Of a DNA stretch of 64,000 nt, positions 33,728 to 42,320 are shown piece by piece (position 1 is the stretch's first letter; every line of letters starts with the position of its first letter). Where the stretch lies: contig JAXMMT010000037.1 in NCBI GenBank assembly GCA_034399355.1, positions 62,001 through 126,000 on the forward strand, written 5' to 3'. The DNA is from UBA2279 sp034399355 (GTDB lineage Bacteria; Actinomycetota; Coriobacteriia; Anaerosomatales; Anaerosomataceae). The notes beneath the pieces are model-generated. The model saw nothing but the letters and a program-made list of their open reading frames with translations. It did no database searches and had not been told where the DNA came from. The translations under genes and the position numbers were made by a program.

Positions 33728-34311
33728 GAGCCACCTCCAAGCCGACGCAGCGCATGCTTCAGCACCATGTTCGTGTCTCCGGGAGCGCCATCGTAATCCT
33801 TGAGGGCGGTGGCAGCCTCCGCGGCCGAGAAACCCATAGACAGCAGCGCGGCTCGCGCCTCGGCCGCCGCATCCGGCGTCGCACCAGCGGGTGTTGCGGA
33901 CAAGCTGGGAACGCCCAGCTTGTCCTTGAGCTCAAGGATGATACGCTGCGCCGTTTTCGTGCCGATGCCCGGCACCGAACTCACGATCGCGACATCCTCG
34001 CTCGCAATCGCCTCAGCGAGCGTTGCCGGTGTGTAGGAGCTGAGCGCCGCGAGCGCCACCTTCGGCCCGACTCCGCTGACAGTGATCAGCTGCTCGAACA
34101 GCGCCTTCTCATCGGCGCTCTCGAACCCGAACAGCGAGAGTTCGTCTTCGCGCACGTGCATGTGTGTGAGGACGGTGGCTTCGTCTCCTTCGGCAGGCAG
34201 CGCCGCGAGGGAAGATGTCGACATCGCCATGCGATAGCCCACGCCGTGTACTTCGAGGACGCAGTACGAAAGCCCCTTCTCGGCGATTCTCCCGCTGAGG
34301 AACACAATCAT
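33724..34311 (-). CDS. ruvA: Holliday junction DNA-binding protein RuvA
   Basis: A 195-residue RuvA. It has the N-terminal OB domain (MIVFLSGRIAEKG), two helix-hairpin-helix motifs (ITVSGVGPKVALAALS and VSSVPGIGTKTAQRI) and a C-terminal domain III (AEARAALLSMGFSAAEAATAL) that regulates RuvB. It overlaps ruvC by 4 bp. Confidence 0.97.
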   Translation of the reverse strand: MIVFLSGRIAEKGLSYCVLEVHGVGYRMAMSTSSLAALPAEGDEATVLTHMHVREDELSLFGFESADEKALFEQLITVSGVGPKVALAALSSYTPATLAEAIASEDVAIVSSVPGIGTKTAQRIILELKDKLGVPSLSATPAGATPDAAAEARAALLSMGFSAAEAATALKDYDGAPGDTNMVLKHALRRLGGGS

Positions 34312-34805
34312 TGCGCCACCTCCGCCATCGCCTGACCCGAGCGCGTGTGTGCGTGGCAGATGGCAGCAGCCAGCGCGTCTGCGGCGTGATCGGGCTGCGG
34401 CTCCTCGGCCAGATCGAGCAGCACGCGCACCATGTACTGTACCTGGGCCTTGTCCGCGGAACCGTTCCCCACGACAGCCAGTTTGATCTCGCCAGGACCG
34501 TACTCGCCGAGCTGTAGACCTGCGTCAGCCGTGGCTAGGACGGCCACGCCCCTCGCCTGCCCGGTCGCGAACGCAGTCTTGGCGTTAGTGCCGAAGTAGA
34601 CACTCTCTACCGCACACTCGGTAGGAGTATAGCGAGCGATAACGTTGACGAGTTCATGGTGGATAGTCGAGAGACGCCGCGAAAGCTGGTCGGAAGCCGG
34701 GGTGGTGATGCAGCCGTACGCAAGACAGCGGAACCGGCTACCGGCGACCTCGATGACCCCCCAACCGGTGTTGGCGAGACCCGGGTCTATGCCGAGGACG
34801 ATCAC
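34308..34805 (-). CDS. ruvC: Crossover junction endodeoxyribonuclease RuvC
   Basis: A 165-residue resolvase. Catalytic acidic residues appear in LGIDPGLANTGWGV, the glutamate of AVESVYFG, and the aspartate pair in QPDHAADALAAAICH. The GTG start at 34805 has GGAGG 5 nt upstream; the longer frame to 34982 would read through the operator region. A LexA-type box lies about 30 bp upstream. Confidence 0.95.
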   Translation of the reverse strand: MIVLGIDPGLANTGWGVIEVAGSRFRCLAYGCITTPASDQLSRRLSTIHHELVNVIARYTPTECAVESVYFGTNAKTAFATGQARGVAVLATADAGLQLGEYGPGEIKLAVVGNGSADKAQVQYMVRVLLDLAEEPQPDHAADALAAAICHAHTRSGQAMAEVAQ

Positions 34806-34834
34806 GCGCACCCCTCCAGCCGGCGTAGAACTAT

Positions 34835-34855
34835 CGAACGTATGTTCAGGATAGC
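34835..34855 (-). promoter_or_regulatory. LexA (Cheo-type SOS) box and -10 of ruvCAB
   Basis: GAAC-ATAC-GTTC at 34836-34847 on the minus strand is a perfect inverted half-site pair of the GAAC-N4-GTTC LexA consensus of Gram-positive bacteria. It directly follows a TATCCT hexamer (34850-34855) that may be the ruvC -10. Its position about 30 bp before the ruvC start supports damage-induced ruvCAB expression. Confidence 0.7.
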
Positions 34856-34902
34856 ATCCGGCCGATGACAGGTGAAGGCCACCTTGGAAGGGCTGCGTAC
34901 TC

Positions 34903-35658
34903 TCAGTCCTCCAGAGCAGCCGCGATCTCGTCAGTGAGCTCCATCGTGTGATAGACGTTCTGGATATCGTCGCTTTCCTCAAGCGCGTCGACGAGGCGAA
35001 GCACCTTCTTGGCCTCCGCGACGGTGACGACCGTAGCGTTGACGGGCTCCATCACGAGTTCAGCGCCTTTGACCGGAACGCCAGCCTCCTCCAGTACCGC
35101 CTTCACCGCCATCACGTCAGCAGGCGCCGCATAGACGAGCCAGCTGTCGCCGACATCCTCCATGTCCTCGCCACCGGCGTCGGCTACAAGCAACATGAGC
35201 TCGTCCTCGTCGGGAGCGCCCTCCATCTCGACGGTGATCTCACCCTTGCGCTCGAACTGGAACGCGACCGAGCCACTCGTGCCAAGGTTGCCGCCGGCCC
35301 GTGTGAACGCCGCCCGCACGTCCGCCGCAGTCCGGTTGCGGTTGTCCGTCAGAGCCTCGAGATAGAGCGCGACACCAGCAGGGCCGTAGCCCTCGTAGAT
35401 GACTTCTTCGTAGTTGGCGCCGTCACCGGCACCGAATGCCTTGGCGATGGCGCTTTCTATCTTGTCCTTCGGCAACGAGTACGACTTCGCCTTGGCGATG
35501 GCCGCTGCGAGTGGGGCATTGTTCTCAGGACTCGGGTCACCACCGGTTTTAGCTGCGACGGTGATTATGCGTGAGAGCTTCGAGAACAGCGCGCTCCGCT
35601 TCTTGTCCTGCGCGGCCTTGCGGTGCTTTGTGGTCGCCCATTTGGAGTGTCCTGACAT
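34903..35658 (-). CDS. yebC: YebC/PmpR-family protein (translation-linked factor)
   Basis: A 251-residue YebC family protein starting MSGHSKWATTKHRKAAQDKKR. Family motifs KIIRVAAK-like FSKLSRIITVAAKTGG, YEGYGPAGVALYLEALTDN (partial) and TAADVRAAFTRAGGNLG are present. Recent work ties YebC proteins to ribosome stalling relief at proline runs; older annotations call them transcription regulators. The start at 35658 is chosen over 35697, which overlaps the pdxT region. ruvC follows 97 bp downstream. Confidence 0.95.
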   Translation of the reverse strand: MSGHSKWATTKHRKAAQDKKRSALFSKLSRIITVAAKTGGDPSPENNAPLAAAIAKAKSYSLPKDKIESAIAKAFGAGDGANYEEVIYEGYGPAGVALYLEALTDNRNRTAADVRAAFTRAGGNLGTSGSVAFQFERKGEITVEMEGAPDEDELMLLVADAGGEDMEDVGDSWLVYAAPADVMAVKAVLEEAGVPVKGAELVMEPVNATVVTVAEAKKVLRLVDALEESDDIQNVYHTMELTDEIAAALED

Positions 35659-35674
35659 GCCTTCGTCCTTTCGG

Positions 35675-36253
35675 TCAGGAAGCGACGATCTTGTCAAGGA
35701 AGAACCGGTGGATGCGCGGATCGCCCGTCAGTTCGGGATGGAACGTAGTGGCGAGCAGATCGCCTTCGCACGCGGCCACGATATGCCCGTCGTGGCTCGC
35801 GAGTTCCTCCACATCATCGCCGAGCGTCTCGATCCACGGCGCACGGATGAAGACGCCGCGGTATTCGCCGCCGGGAATGTGCCTGAAATCCAGGTCGGCT
35901 TCAAAGGAATCGACCTGCCTGCCGTATGCGTTCCGGCGCACGCCGATGTCCATGATGCAGAGGGGCTCTTGGTCGGGGAGTGCGTCCATGATCTGCTTCG
36001 CGATGAGAATGGCGCCGGCACACGTTCCCCAGATAGCCATGCCTGCGTCATGCTGCTGACGAATCGGCTCGCAAAACCCGTAGGTCTTCATGAGCTTCGC
36101 GATCGCGGTGGACTCTCCGCCCGGGATGATGAGGCCGTTCAAGTCATCGAGCTGCTCGGGCAGACGTACCGCAACAGCCGAGACACCCAGCGCCTCGAGC
36201 GTCATGATGTGCTCGCGGAACGCGCCTTGCAGTGCCAAGACCCCGATACGCAC
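35675..36253 (-). CDS. pdxT: Pyridoxal 5'-phosphate synthase glutaminase subunit PdxT
   Basis: A 192-residue class I glutaminase. It begins RIGVLALQGAFREH, has the oxyanion segment IIPGGESTAIAKLM, the nucleophile in GTCAGAILIA, and the terminal HPELTGDPRIH with catalytic His. It supplies ammonia to PdxS. The GTG start at 36253 lies 1 bp after the pdxS stop, so both subunits are made together. Confidence 0.97.
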   Translation of the reverse strand: MRIGVLALQGAFREHIMTLEALGVSAVAVRLPEQLDDLNGLIIPGGESTAIAKLMKTYGFCEPIRQQHDAGMAIWGTCAGAILIAKQIMDALPDQEPLCIMDIGVRRNAYGRQVDSFEADLDFRHIPGGEYRGVFIRAPWIETLGDDVEELASHDGHIVAACEGDLLATTFHPELTGDPRIHRFFLDKIVAS

Positions 36254-36254
36254 C

Positions 36255-37154
36255 CTACCAGCCCCGCTCCTGCATGCGCTCAGAATCCGGGATGTCCGAG
36301 ATGTTGATGCCGACCATCGCCTCACCCAGGTTGCGCGAGACGCGTGCGACGATGTCAGCGTCCTTGAAGTGCGTGGTCGCTTCGACGATCGCCTTTGCGC
36401 GCTTCGCGGGATCGCCGCTTTTGAAGATACCGCTGCCCACAAACACACCGTCGCATCCGAGCTGCATCATCAGGGCCGCGTCCGCAGGCGTCGCAATACC
36501 GCCTGCCGAGAAGTTCACCACGGGAAGCTTGCCGTTGTCGTGTACCCACTTCACGAGTTCATGCGGCGCGCCCAGCTGCTTGGCGGCGTCGAACAGCTGC
36601 TCTTCGCGCAGACCGACCACCCAGGCGATCTCGTCGGTCACGGTACGCATGTGACGAACAGCTTCAACGACATTCCCCGTTCCGGGCTCACCTTTGGTGC
36701 GCACCATGGCGGCACCTTCAGCAAGACGGCGAAGCGCTTCGCCGAGGTTGCGGCAACCACACACGAACGGCACGGTGAAGTCCCACTTGTTCACGTGGTA
36801 GTGCCCATCAGCGGGTGTCAGAACCTCGGACTCGTCGATGTAATCGACACCGAGCGACTGCAGGACCTGCGCCTCAACGAAGTGACCGATCCTGCATTTC
36901 GCCATGACGGGAATGGATACCGTGTTGACGATGGCCTCGACTATCGTCGGATCGGCCATACGGGCCACGCCGCCTGCTGCGCGGATGTCGGCGGGGACGC
37001 GCTCTAGCGCCATCACGGCGACCGCGCCGGCGTCCTCGGCTATCTTGGCCTGCTCGGCCGTGACAACGTCCATGATGACGCCGCCTTTAAGCATCTCGGC
37101 CAGACCGGTCTTGACGCGGAGGGTACCGGTAGAGACGTTGGCGTTCTCGCTCAC
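36255..37154 (-). CDS. pdxS: Pyridoxal 5'-phosphate synthase subunit PdxS
   Basis: A 299-residue TIM-barrel synthase. Hallmarks: KTGLAEMLKGGVIMDVV, ALERVPADIRAAGGVARM, the catalytic lysine region VMAKCRIGHFVEAQ, and NFSAGGIATPADAALMMQLG. Together with PdxT it makes vitamin B6 from ribose and triose phosphates plus glutamine. The start is GTG with GAGGAG 9 nt upstream. Confidence 0.98.
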   Translation of the reverse strand: MSENANVSTGTLRVKTGLAEMLKGGVIMDVVTAEQAKIAEDAGAVAVMALERVPADIRAAGGVARMADPTIVEAIVNTVSIPVMAKCRIGHFVEAQVLQSLGVDYIDESEVLTPADGHYHVNKWDFTVPFVCGCRNLGEALRRLAEGAAMVRTKGEPGTGNVVEAVRHMRTVTDEIAWVVGLREEQLFDAAKQLGAPHELVKWVHDNGKLPVVNFSAGGIATPADAALMMQLGCDGVFVGSGIFKSGDPAKRAKAIVEATTHFKDADIVARVSRNLGEAMVGINISDIPDSERMQERGW

Positions 37155-37224
37155 GATGTCGTACTCCTCACGATAGGTTCTCGACAGCTACAACGGCCGC
37201 GAAGGGATGGCGCGTGGTCACAAG

Positions 37225-37253
37225 ATTGTACTCGTGTGCTTGTGGGCGGACAA
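37225..37253 (-). promoter_or_regulatory. Promoter of pdxST
   Basis: On the minus strand TTGTCC (37248-37253), a 17-bp spacer and TACAAT (37225-37230) form a good sigma-A-type promoter. Transcription would begin near 37218, giving a 5' leader of about 64 nt before pdxS. Confidence 0.7.
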
Positions 37254-37297
37254 CCGCGCCGAACACTGCCCTCAGGCAGACACGTCGCCCGGTGCAG

Positions 37298-38350
37298 CTA
37301 CTTCAGCACGATGTTCACGGTCGGCTGCACGACTTGGAACCACGTGTTCCCGGGCGCGAGTTTGATCTGAGTGCCGTCGCTCGCCTTGAACACGGGTGGC
37401 GCGTCGGTGCCCGCCTCCCAGGTTCCGTCGTATCGCTGACCGTCGTGGAAGACCGACGTCAGACCGCTGCCCGACAACACGATGTCGTATGTCGTCGAAC
37501 CGGCAACGTCCTTGCTGGCCGCATTGTGCCTGGCCCACAAGACGACTACGTTGCGCACCGAAAGCTGCTTGCCGGTCCCTTTGTCCTTATGTGCGGCGCC
37601 GTTGTTGACGCGAAGATACGTCTTGGTGGCCGTGTCATAGGTCCAGACGACCTTATTCGCCGAGGAGAACGGAATCGATATCTCCGCGACGGTCACGCTC
37701 GCGTCGATCGCGCGCTGGTCGAATGCCAGACCCTTCACGTCCTGGGTAGTCGACATGCCTCGTTCGGCCGCCTCTTCACGGATCTTGGCGAACGTGACAT
37801 AGAGGTTGTGCGGGCGCGGGCGCTCGCTCGACCGGAAGAACGGGCGGCTGACGCCCACATCCTCGCTGAGGTTCTCGATCGATGTCGCGCGGATACTGCT
37901 GTTCACCGACCCACTTGCCCCGCTGAACACGAAAAGCGCACTGTACTGCGGCACGATGTAGATGTCGGACAGACGCGCACTGCGCACCGGACCGATGGCG
38001 TCGGGACTCTGCGAGTGGAAGATCGCGTTGAAGCGGGTGACCCCGCCCTCAGCGACCGACTCGTATACCACGTCCGCGAGCTGAAGGTTCGTCTGTGGGC
38101 GCGCGGTCGGTGAGTTCTCGACCTTCACTGAGACTACACGCTCGGAGACAGCTTCCTCACTCAGCGCATCGAGACCGGTGAGCGGCCAACGCAACGGCTC
38201 GGCAGGCTTGGCGACGGTTCGCTCCTTCTCTGCCTTGGGCCAGTGCGATACCACCCCGGGCGACCCGTCACCCGTGCAGCCGACGAGCAGAAAAAGCGCT
38301 GACGCCAGAACCATGATGCCGAGTACTTGAAGGACGTGATGGAACTTCAT
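37298..38350 (-). CDS. DUF3048-family lipoprotein (YerB-like)
   Basis: A 350-residue lipoprotein. Its signal peptide ends with a lipobox LVGC. The mature protein carries the DUF3048 N-terminal domain (WPLTGLDALSEEA, VKVENSPTARPQTNLQLADVVYE in part, DAIGPVRSARLSDI) and the DUF3048 C-terminal domain (VLWARHNAASKDVAGSTTYDI). The family is widespread on Gram-positive cell surfaces, with unknown role. It is the gene upstream of the pdxST promoter on the same strand. Confidence 0.9.
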   Translation of the reverse strand: MKFHHVLQVLGIMVLASALFLLVGCTGDGSPGVVSHWPKAEKERTVAKPAEPLRWPLTGLDALSEEAVSERVVSVKVENSPTARPQTNLQLADVVYESVAEGGVTRFNAIFHSQSPDAIGPVRSARLSDIYIVPQYSALFVFSGASGSVNSSIRATSIENLSEDVGVSRPFFRSSERPRPHNLYVTFAKIREEAAERGMSTTQDVKGLAFDQRAIDASVTVAEISIPFSSANKVVWTYDTATKTYLRVNNGAAHKDKGTGKQLSVRNVVVLWARHNAASKDVAGSTTYDIVLSGSGLTSVFHDGQRYDGTWEAGTDAPPVFKASDGTQIKLAPGNTWFQVVQPTVNIVLK

Positions 38351-38495
38351 TCTTTGACCTCCTCGGTTCCCGACAAGTCTACGAGCGACGATAGCAGGGG
38401 GTCAATCCGAGGCGCGCTCCCGTCATTGTGTCGTCACCGCAGGACGAAGTTTCCTTGTCCCGCTACAATGGACACAGAAGCCACCAGGAGGACCC

Positions 38496-38702
38496 TTGTC
38501 CTGCACCCTACTTCACATCCTGCAGCAACCCGACGCCGATCCCTATGCGGATCAGGAGGTCAAAGACGTCGTGGGCTCGCTACCCGAGTTCTACTGCGCA
38601 TACTGCAACCCGATCAAACTCCTAGCGCCAAGTGACGCGATGAAGTGTCTTCGCACGGATGCACCCTGCTGGAAGCCTCCGGACTCGATCTGCCCTCGCT
38701 AG
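38496..38702 (+). CDS. Small cysteine-rich protein (68 aa), uncharacterised
   Basis: A 68-residue protein starting at TTG with AGGAGG 4 nt upstream and a TACAAT hexamer (38464-38469) about 27 nt before the start. It has six cysteines, including FYCAYC, AMKCL, DAPCW and SICPR. Third codon positions are GC-rich as in the neighbours, which supports translation. The gene stands alone between divergent DUF3048 and convergent lgt. A metal-binding or disulfide-linked role is possible; no family is recognised. Confidence 0.6.
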   Translation: MSCTLLHILQQPDADPYADQEVKDVVGSLPEFYCAYCNPIKLLAPSDAMKCLRTDAPCWKPPDSICPR

Positions 38703-38709
38703 GCCAGAC

Positions 38710-39573
38710 CTACTCCTCGGAAAACGTCGTTTCTTCGGCCTCTACATGCCCGACCGCTACTTCCGTATCCTCTGGCAGCCGTGCGGGCACGCGAAACGCC
38801 CGCCACGCGAGCCATGCCCCTGCCGCAAGCACCGGCACGCTGAGTAGTTGGCCCATCGTGAACGGCCCAAGTATCAAGCCGAGCTGCGCGTCAGGCTCAC
38901 GCACAAACTCGACGGCGATGCGGAACACGCCGTAGAGCGTCAACATCACCCCAAGCTGCAACCCGTCAGGGCGGCGCTTGCGTGCAAGCAGCAACATCAC
39001 AACGAACAGCACGAGCCCTTCAAGAAACGCCTCATACAGCTGTGAAGGGTGCCTCGGCGCGCCGCCGTACGGCGGAATCATCGCCCAGGACACCCCAGTG
39101 GCGCGACCCCAGAGCTCTCCGTTGATGAAGTTCCCGAGCCTGCCCAAGAAGAGACCTATCGGAGCGCCGACCGCACCCATGTCGGCGAGACGCAGGAAGG
39201 GCACGCGTACACGCCTGCTGACAAATAGACCTGCCAGCAGGATGCCGATAAGCCCGCCGTGAAACGACATGCCGCCATCCCAAAGCGCGAACACCGAAAG
39301 CGGCTCTTTGAGAAATCCCGGAATATCGTAGAAGAGCACGTACCCGACGCGCGCTCCCACGATGAGTCCTACGACGGCCGCGAGAACCACGTCGAGCTCG
39401 TTGTCTCCCGAAAGACCCATCTTCCACGTGCGGTTCAGGCGCCTCATCAGCAGTGCAGCGCCAACGAAACCGAGCACATAGGCCAGCCCATACCACCTGA
39501 GGGCAAGCGGGCCGATGCGCAGAAGGACAGGGTCTATCTGTGGGTACGTCAGAAGCGCAAGTGTCGTCATCAC
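38710..39573 (-). CDS. lgt: Prolipoprotein diacylglyceryl transferase Lgt
   Basis: A 287-residue membrane enzyme that adds diacylglycerol to lipobox cysteines. Motifs: PLALRWYGLAYVLGF, WDGGMSFHGGLIGI, LGRLGNFINGELWGR (Lgt signature), and HPSQLYEAFLEG. GTG at 39573 overlaps the htpX stop, with an ATG 3 nt later as alternative. The final segment VEAEETTFSEE is an extra acidic tail. It serves the several lipoproteins encoded nearby. Confidence 0.96.
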   Translation of the reverse strand: MMTTLALLTYPQIDPVLLRIGPLALRWYGLAYVLGFVGAALLMRRLNRTWKMGLSGDNELDVVLAAVVGLIVGARVGYVLFYDIPGFLKEPLSVFALWDGGMSFHGGLIGILLAGLFVSRRVRVPFLRLADMGAVGAPIGLFLGRLGNFINGELWGRATGVSWAMIPPYGGAPRHPSQLYEAFLEGLVLFVVMLLLARKRRPDGLQLGVMLTLYGVFRIAVEFVREPDAQLGLILGPFTMGQLLSVPVLAAGAWLAWRAFRVPARLPEDTEVAVGHVEAEETTFSEE

Positions 39574-40457
39574 ATGGCCTCGAGTCGTCGGATGCGCTCT
39601 TCGATCGGCGGGTGCGTGTTGAATAGTGAGTTCATGCCACCACCATAGTCCTTGAGGGGGTTGTAGATGTAGAGCGACTCTGTCGCCTTGTTCGCAACCC
39701 GCAGTTTGTTCGAATCACCGGCGATCTTGTGCAGTGCGCTGGCGAGACCAGGGGGATACCTCGTGAGCAACGCCCCGTTGGCATCTGCCAGGTACTCGCG
39801 CTTGCGCGATATCGCCATCTGTATGAGTACGGCGAAAATTGGCGCCAGAATCGCGAGCACGAGACCGATGACCATGAAGATCGCCTGCGCTTGACCGCCA
39901 CCGCTACCACGACGACGACCCCCGCCCCACCACATCGAGCGCAGCAGCCAATCCGATGCCAGCACTATCGTACCAGCCAGGACGGCCGTGAGCGTCTGCA
40001 CGAGGGTGTCGTAGTTCTTGACATGCGAGAGTTCGTGCGCGATCACGCCTTCCAGTTCCTGCCTGTTCAGCTTCTGCACGAGTCCCGTCGTGACGGCTAT
40101 GGCGGCGTGCTCAGGATTGCGCCCCGTCGCGAAGGCGTTCGGCGCAGGGTCATCGATGACGTACGTCTTCGGCACCGGAAGGCCTGCCGCGATCGACAGA
40201 CCCTCGACGGTATTCACTATGTAGGGTTCGATGTTCCGGTCCACCAGCCGCGCACGGCTCATCGCCAAAACGATGCGGTCAGAGTACCAGTACGAACCCC
40301 AGGCCATGGTGAAGGCGACGCCAAACGCGAGAACGAGTCCGGCGTAGCCCCAGTCCGTTGCCTGGCCGAAAACCCAACCGATGGCCATCACTAGAACGAC
40401 AAAGACGATGATGAGCGCCACACTTCGCAGCTTGTTTGACGCTATCTGGTCGTACAC
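39570..40457 (-). CDS. htpX: HtpX-family zinc metalloprotease
   Basis: A 295-residue M48 membrane protease with N-terminal helices, the active-site helix GVIAHELSHVKNYD, a Ser/Gly-rich cytoplasmic loop (GGGRRRGSGGG), the downstream ligand region REYLADANGALLTRYP and a terminal NTHPPIEERIRRLE. It degrades damaged membrane proteins in known relatives. It lies 3 bp after lemA and overlaps lgt. Confidence 0.95.
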   Translation of the reverse strand: MYDQIASNKLRSVALIIVFVVLVMAIGWVFGQATDWGYAGLVLAFGVAFTMAWGSYWYSDRIVLAMSRARLVDRNIEPYIVNTVEGLSIAAGLPVPKTYVIDDPAPNAFATGRNPEHAAIAVTTGLVQKLNRQELEGVIAHELSHVKNYDTLVQTLTAVLAGTIVLASDWLLRSMWWGGGRRRGSGGGQAQAIFMVIGLVLAILAPIFAVLIQMAISRKREYLADANGALLTRYPPGLASALHKIAGDSNKLRVANKATESLYIYNPLKDYGGGMNSLFNTHPPIEERIRRLEAM

Positions 40458-40460
40458 GGT

Positions 40461-41018
40461 CTAGAACTGGACCTTGACCGGCTCTTGTGCGGCTTCTTCG
40501 ATCTCGAAGTAGTCGCGCGGTGCAAAACCGAACATACCGGCCAGGACGTTGTTGGGGAAGGTCTGGGTCGACGTGTTGTACGTCATGACCGAGTCGTTGT
40601 AGAACTGACGCGCGTAGGCGATCTTCGACTCAGTACCGGAGAGCTCTTCCTGCAACATCATGAAGTTCTCGTTGGCCTTGAGATCCGGGTAGGCCTCGGC
40701 AACCGCGAACAGGCTGCGCAACGTGCTGGTCAGCATGTTCTCGGCGTCGCCCTGTTCTTTCACCGAGCCCGCATCAATGGCCATCTGCCGAGCCTTGATG
40801 ACCTTCTCGAGCGTTTCACTCTCGTGCTTCGCGTAGCCCTTCACCGTTTCCACAAGGTTGGGGATCAGGTCATAGCGACGGCGCAACTGCACGTCAATCT
40901 GTGACCAAGCGTTGTCGACACGATTGCGGAGCGTTACAAGGCGATTGTAGATACCGATGACAGCGGCGACAATCACAAGCAGTCCAAGACCGACGGCGCC
41001 AAGACAGGCCCACAGCAT
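40461..41018 (-). CDS. lemA: LemA family protein
   Basis: A 185-residue LemA protein: a single N-terminal membrane helix (LGLLVIVAAVIGIYNRLV), then the conserved NAWSQIDVQLRRRYDLIPNL and YAYPDLKAN-like AVAEAYPDLKANENFM. It ends FGFAPRDYFEIEEAAQEPVKVQF. The role is poorly known. The lemA-htpX pair is frequent in bacteria. Confidence 0.95.
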   Translation of the reverse strand: MLWACLGAVGLGLLVIVAAVIGIYNRLVTLRNRVDNAWSQIDVQLRRRYDLIPNLVETVKGYAKHESETLEKVIKARQMAIDAGSVKEQGDAENMLTSTLRSLFAVAEAYPDLKANENFMMLQEELSGTESKIAYARQFYNDSVMTYNTSTQTFPNNVLAGMFGFAPRDYFEIEEAAQEPVKVQF

Positions 41019-41163
41019 CCAATCATCCTCCGATTCATCCGGCCGGCTTTAACCGACCCCTTGTTGTGCCTTGAACATACCCCAAGGCTCCTCACACCAG
41101 ATGCGCGAGCGGTACACTTCGTTCGGCATCACACGACGATGGTACCAGACGAAGGGATGGCCG

Positions 41164-41859
41164 ATGATACCGCTACGCGACGAGAACCCGACCCGCCGGT
41201 TCCCGCTCGTCACCGTCGCGCTCATCCTCCTGAACGTGGCTGTGTTCGCCTACGAGAACACCCTGGATTCGGGAGCGTTGCAGGCGTTTGTTGCCGAGTG
41301 GGCGTTCGTCGCATCGAGATTCATGGCCGATCCTACTTCACCTCGTGAGATTGCGACTATCTTCACATCGATGTTCATGCACGCGGGATGGGTGCATATC
41401 GGAGGCAACACGCTGTACCTGTGGATCTTCGGCAACAACGTCGAAGATCGATTCGGGCGCCTCCCCTTCCTCGCGTACTACCTCATCTGTGGTGTCGCGG
41501 GCGTGGCTGCGCAGGCCCTGGTGTCGCCCGGCGCTTCGATCCCCACGCTCGGCGCAAGCGGCGCCATCGCCGGCGTGCTCGGCGGCTACATCCTGCTGTT
41601 CCCGAGGACGGCCGTGCTGACGCTCATCCCGATTCTGTTCTTCTTCGAGATTGCACGTGTGCCTGCATTCATCGTCATCGGTTTCTGGTTCGTGCTGCAG
41701 CTCGCGAACGGCATCGCATCCATTGACCCGACGGTGATCCAAGCTGGCGGCATCGCTTACTTCGCCCATGTTGGGGGGTTCGTCCTCGGTCTGGCACTCG
41801 CGATGCCGCTTTGGCTGGGCGACCGTTTTGGCCGCCGACGTCGTGGAGGTCGCTACTGA
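41164..41859 (+). CDS. Rhomboid-family intramembrane serine protease
   Basis: A 231-residue polytopic protein. The serine nucleophile is in LGASGAIAGVLGGYI and the partner histidine in YFAHVGGFVLGLAL; the MHAGWVHIGGNTLYLWIFG loop with HxxxN is also typical. The start at 41164 (MIPLRDE) keeps the short cytoplasmic tail of the family; a longer frame from 41071 lacks a clear ribosome site. It converges with the small zinc-ribbon gene downstream, 7 bp apart. Confidence 0.93.
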   Translation: MIPLRDENPTRRFPLVTVALILLNVAVFAYENTLDSGALQAFVAEWAFVASRFMADPTSPREIATIFTSMFMHAGWVHIGGNTLYLWIFGNNVEDRFGRLPFLAYYLICGVAGVAAQALVSPGASIPTLGASGAIAGVLGGYILLFPRTAVLTLIPILFFFEIARVPAFIVIGFWFVLQLANGIASIDPTVIQAGGIAYFAHVGGFVLGLALAMPLWLGDRFGRRRRGGRY

Positions 41860-41866
41860 ACGGTCG

Positions 41867-42253
41867 TCACCGAGAGTCGATCTCGGCGAGCAGGTCTTCT
41901 ACGCAATCGACGTCCGCAAGCTGACGGCGAAAGTACTCACAGTATGAATCCGCGAGTCGGTCCGGTCCTTGATCCCGGTCCTCATAGTCGTCGCCCTGCT
42001 CGGCCAGGGGCCCTTCCGTGAACCGAAGCGCCGAGTCCTCGTCGCTGACCTGCTCGGCATATTGAGCAAGCTCCATCGCCGCTATCAGGAGATTCGGGAC
42101 GCGTAGAGACGTGTTGATTCGACTGCCACAGTGCGGACACGCGAAGACGACATCGATGGACTCGGAGCCGCGAAGCATGACGGCCGAGATGTCCTCGAGG
42201 CCCAGGTCCACCGCACCATCGTTGGGGCATATGAGTGAGAACTCCACCGTCAT
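41867..42253 (-). CDS. Small protein with zinc-ribbon-like cysteine motifs
   Basis: A 128-residue soluble protein. The N-terminal half carries two knuckles (ICPNDG and FACPHCGSRIN) separated by about 30 residues, consistent with a zinc ribbon of a divergent Cys4-like form (only three clear Cys in these two motifs, one replaced by Asp). The C-terminal half is acidic and helical (VDCVEDLLAEID). It may bind nucleic acid or protein; no family is recognised. Confidence 0.7.
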   Translation of the reverse strand: MTVEFSLICPNDGAVDLGLEDISAVMLRGSESIDVVFACPHCGSRINTSLRVPNLLIAAMELAQYAEQVSDEDSALRFTEGPLAEQGDDYEDRDQGPDRLADSYCEYFRRQLADVDCVEDLLAEIDSR

Positions 42254-42320
42254 CGCCTCCTCTCAGCCTGTATCACGATTGTAACGCTTGGGCGATTCTC
42301 CCTGTGTTACGATTCGCACC

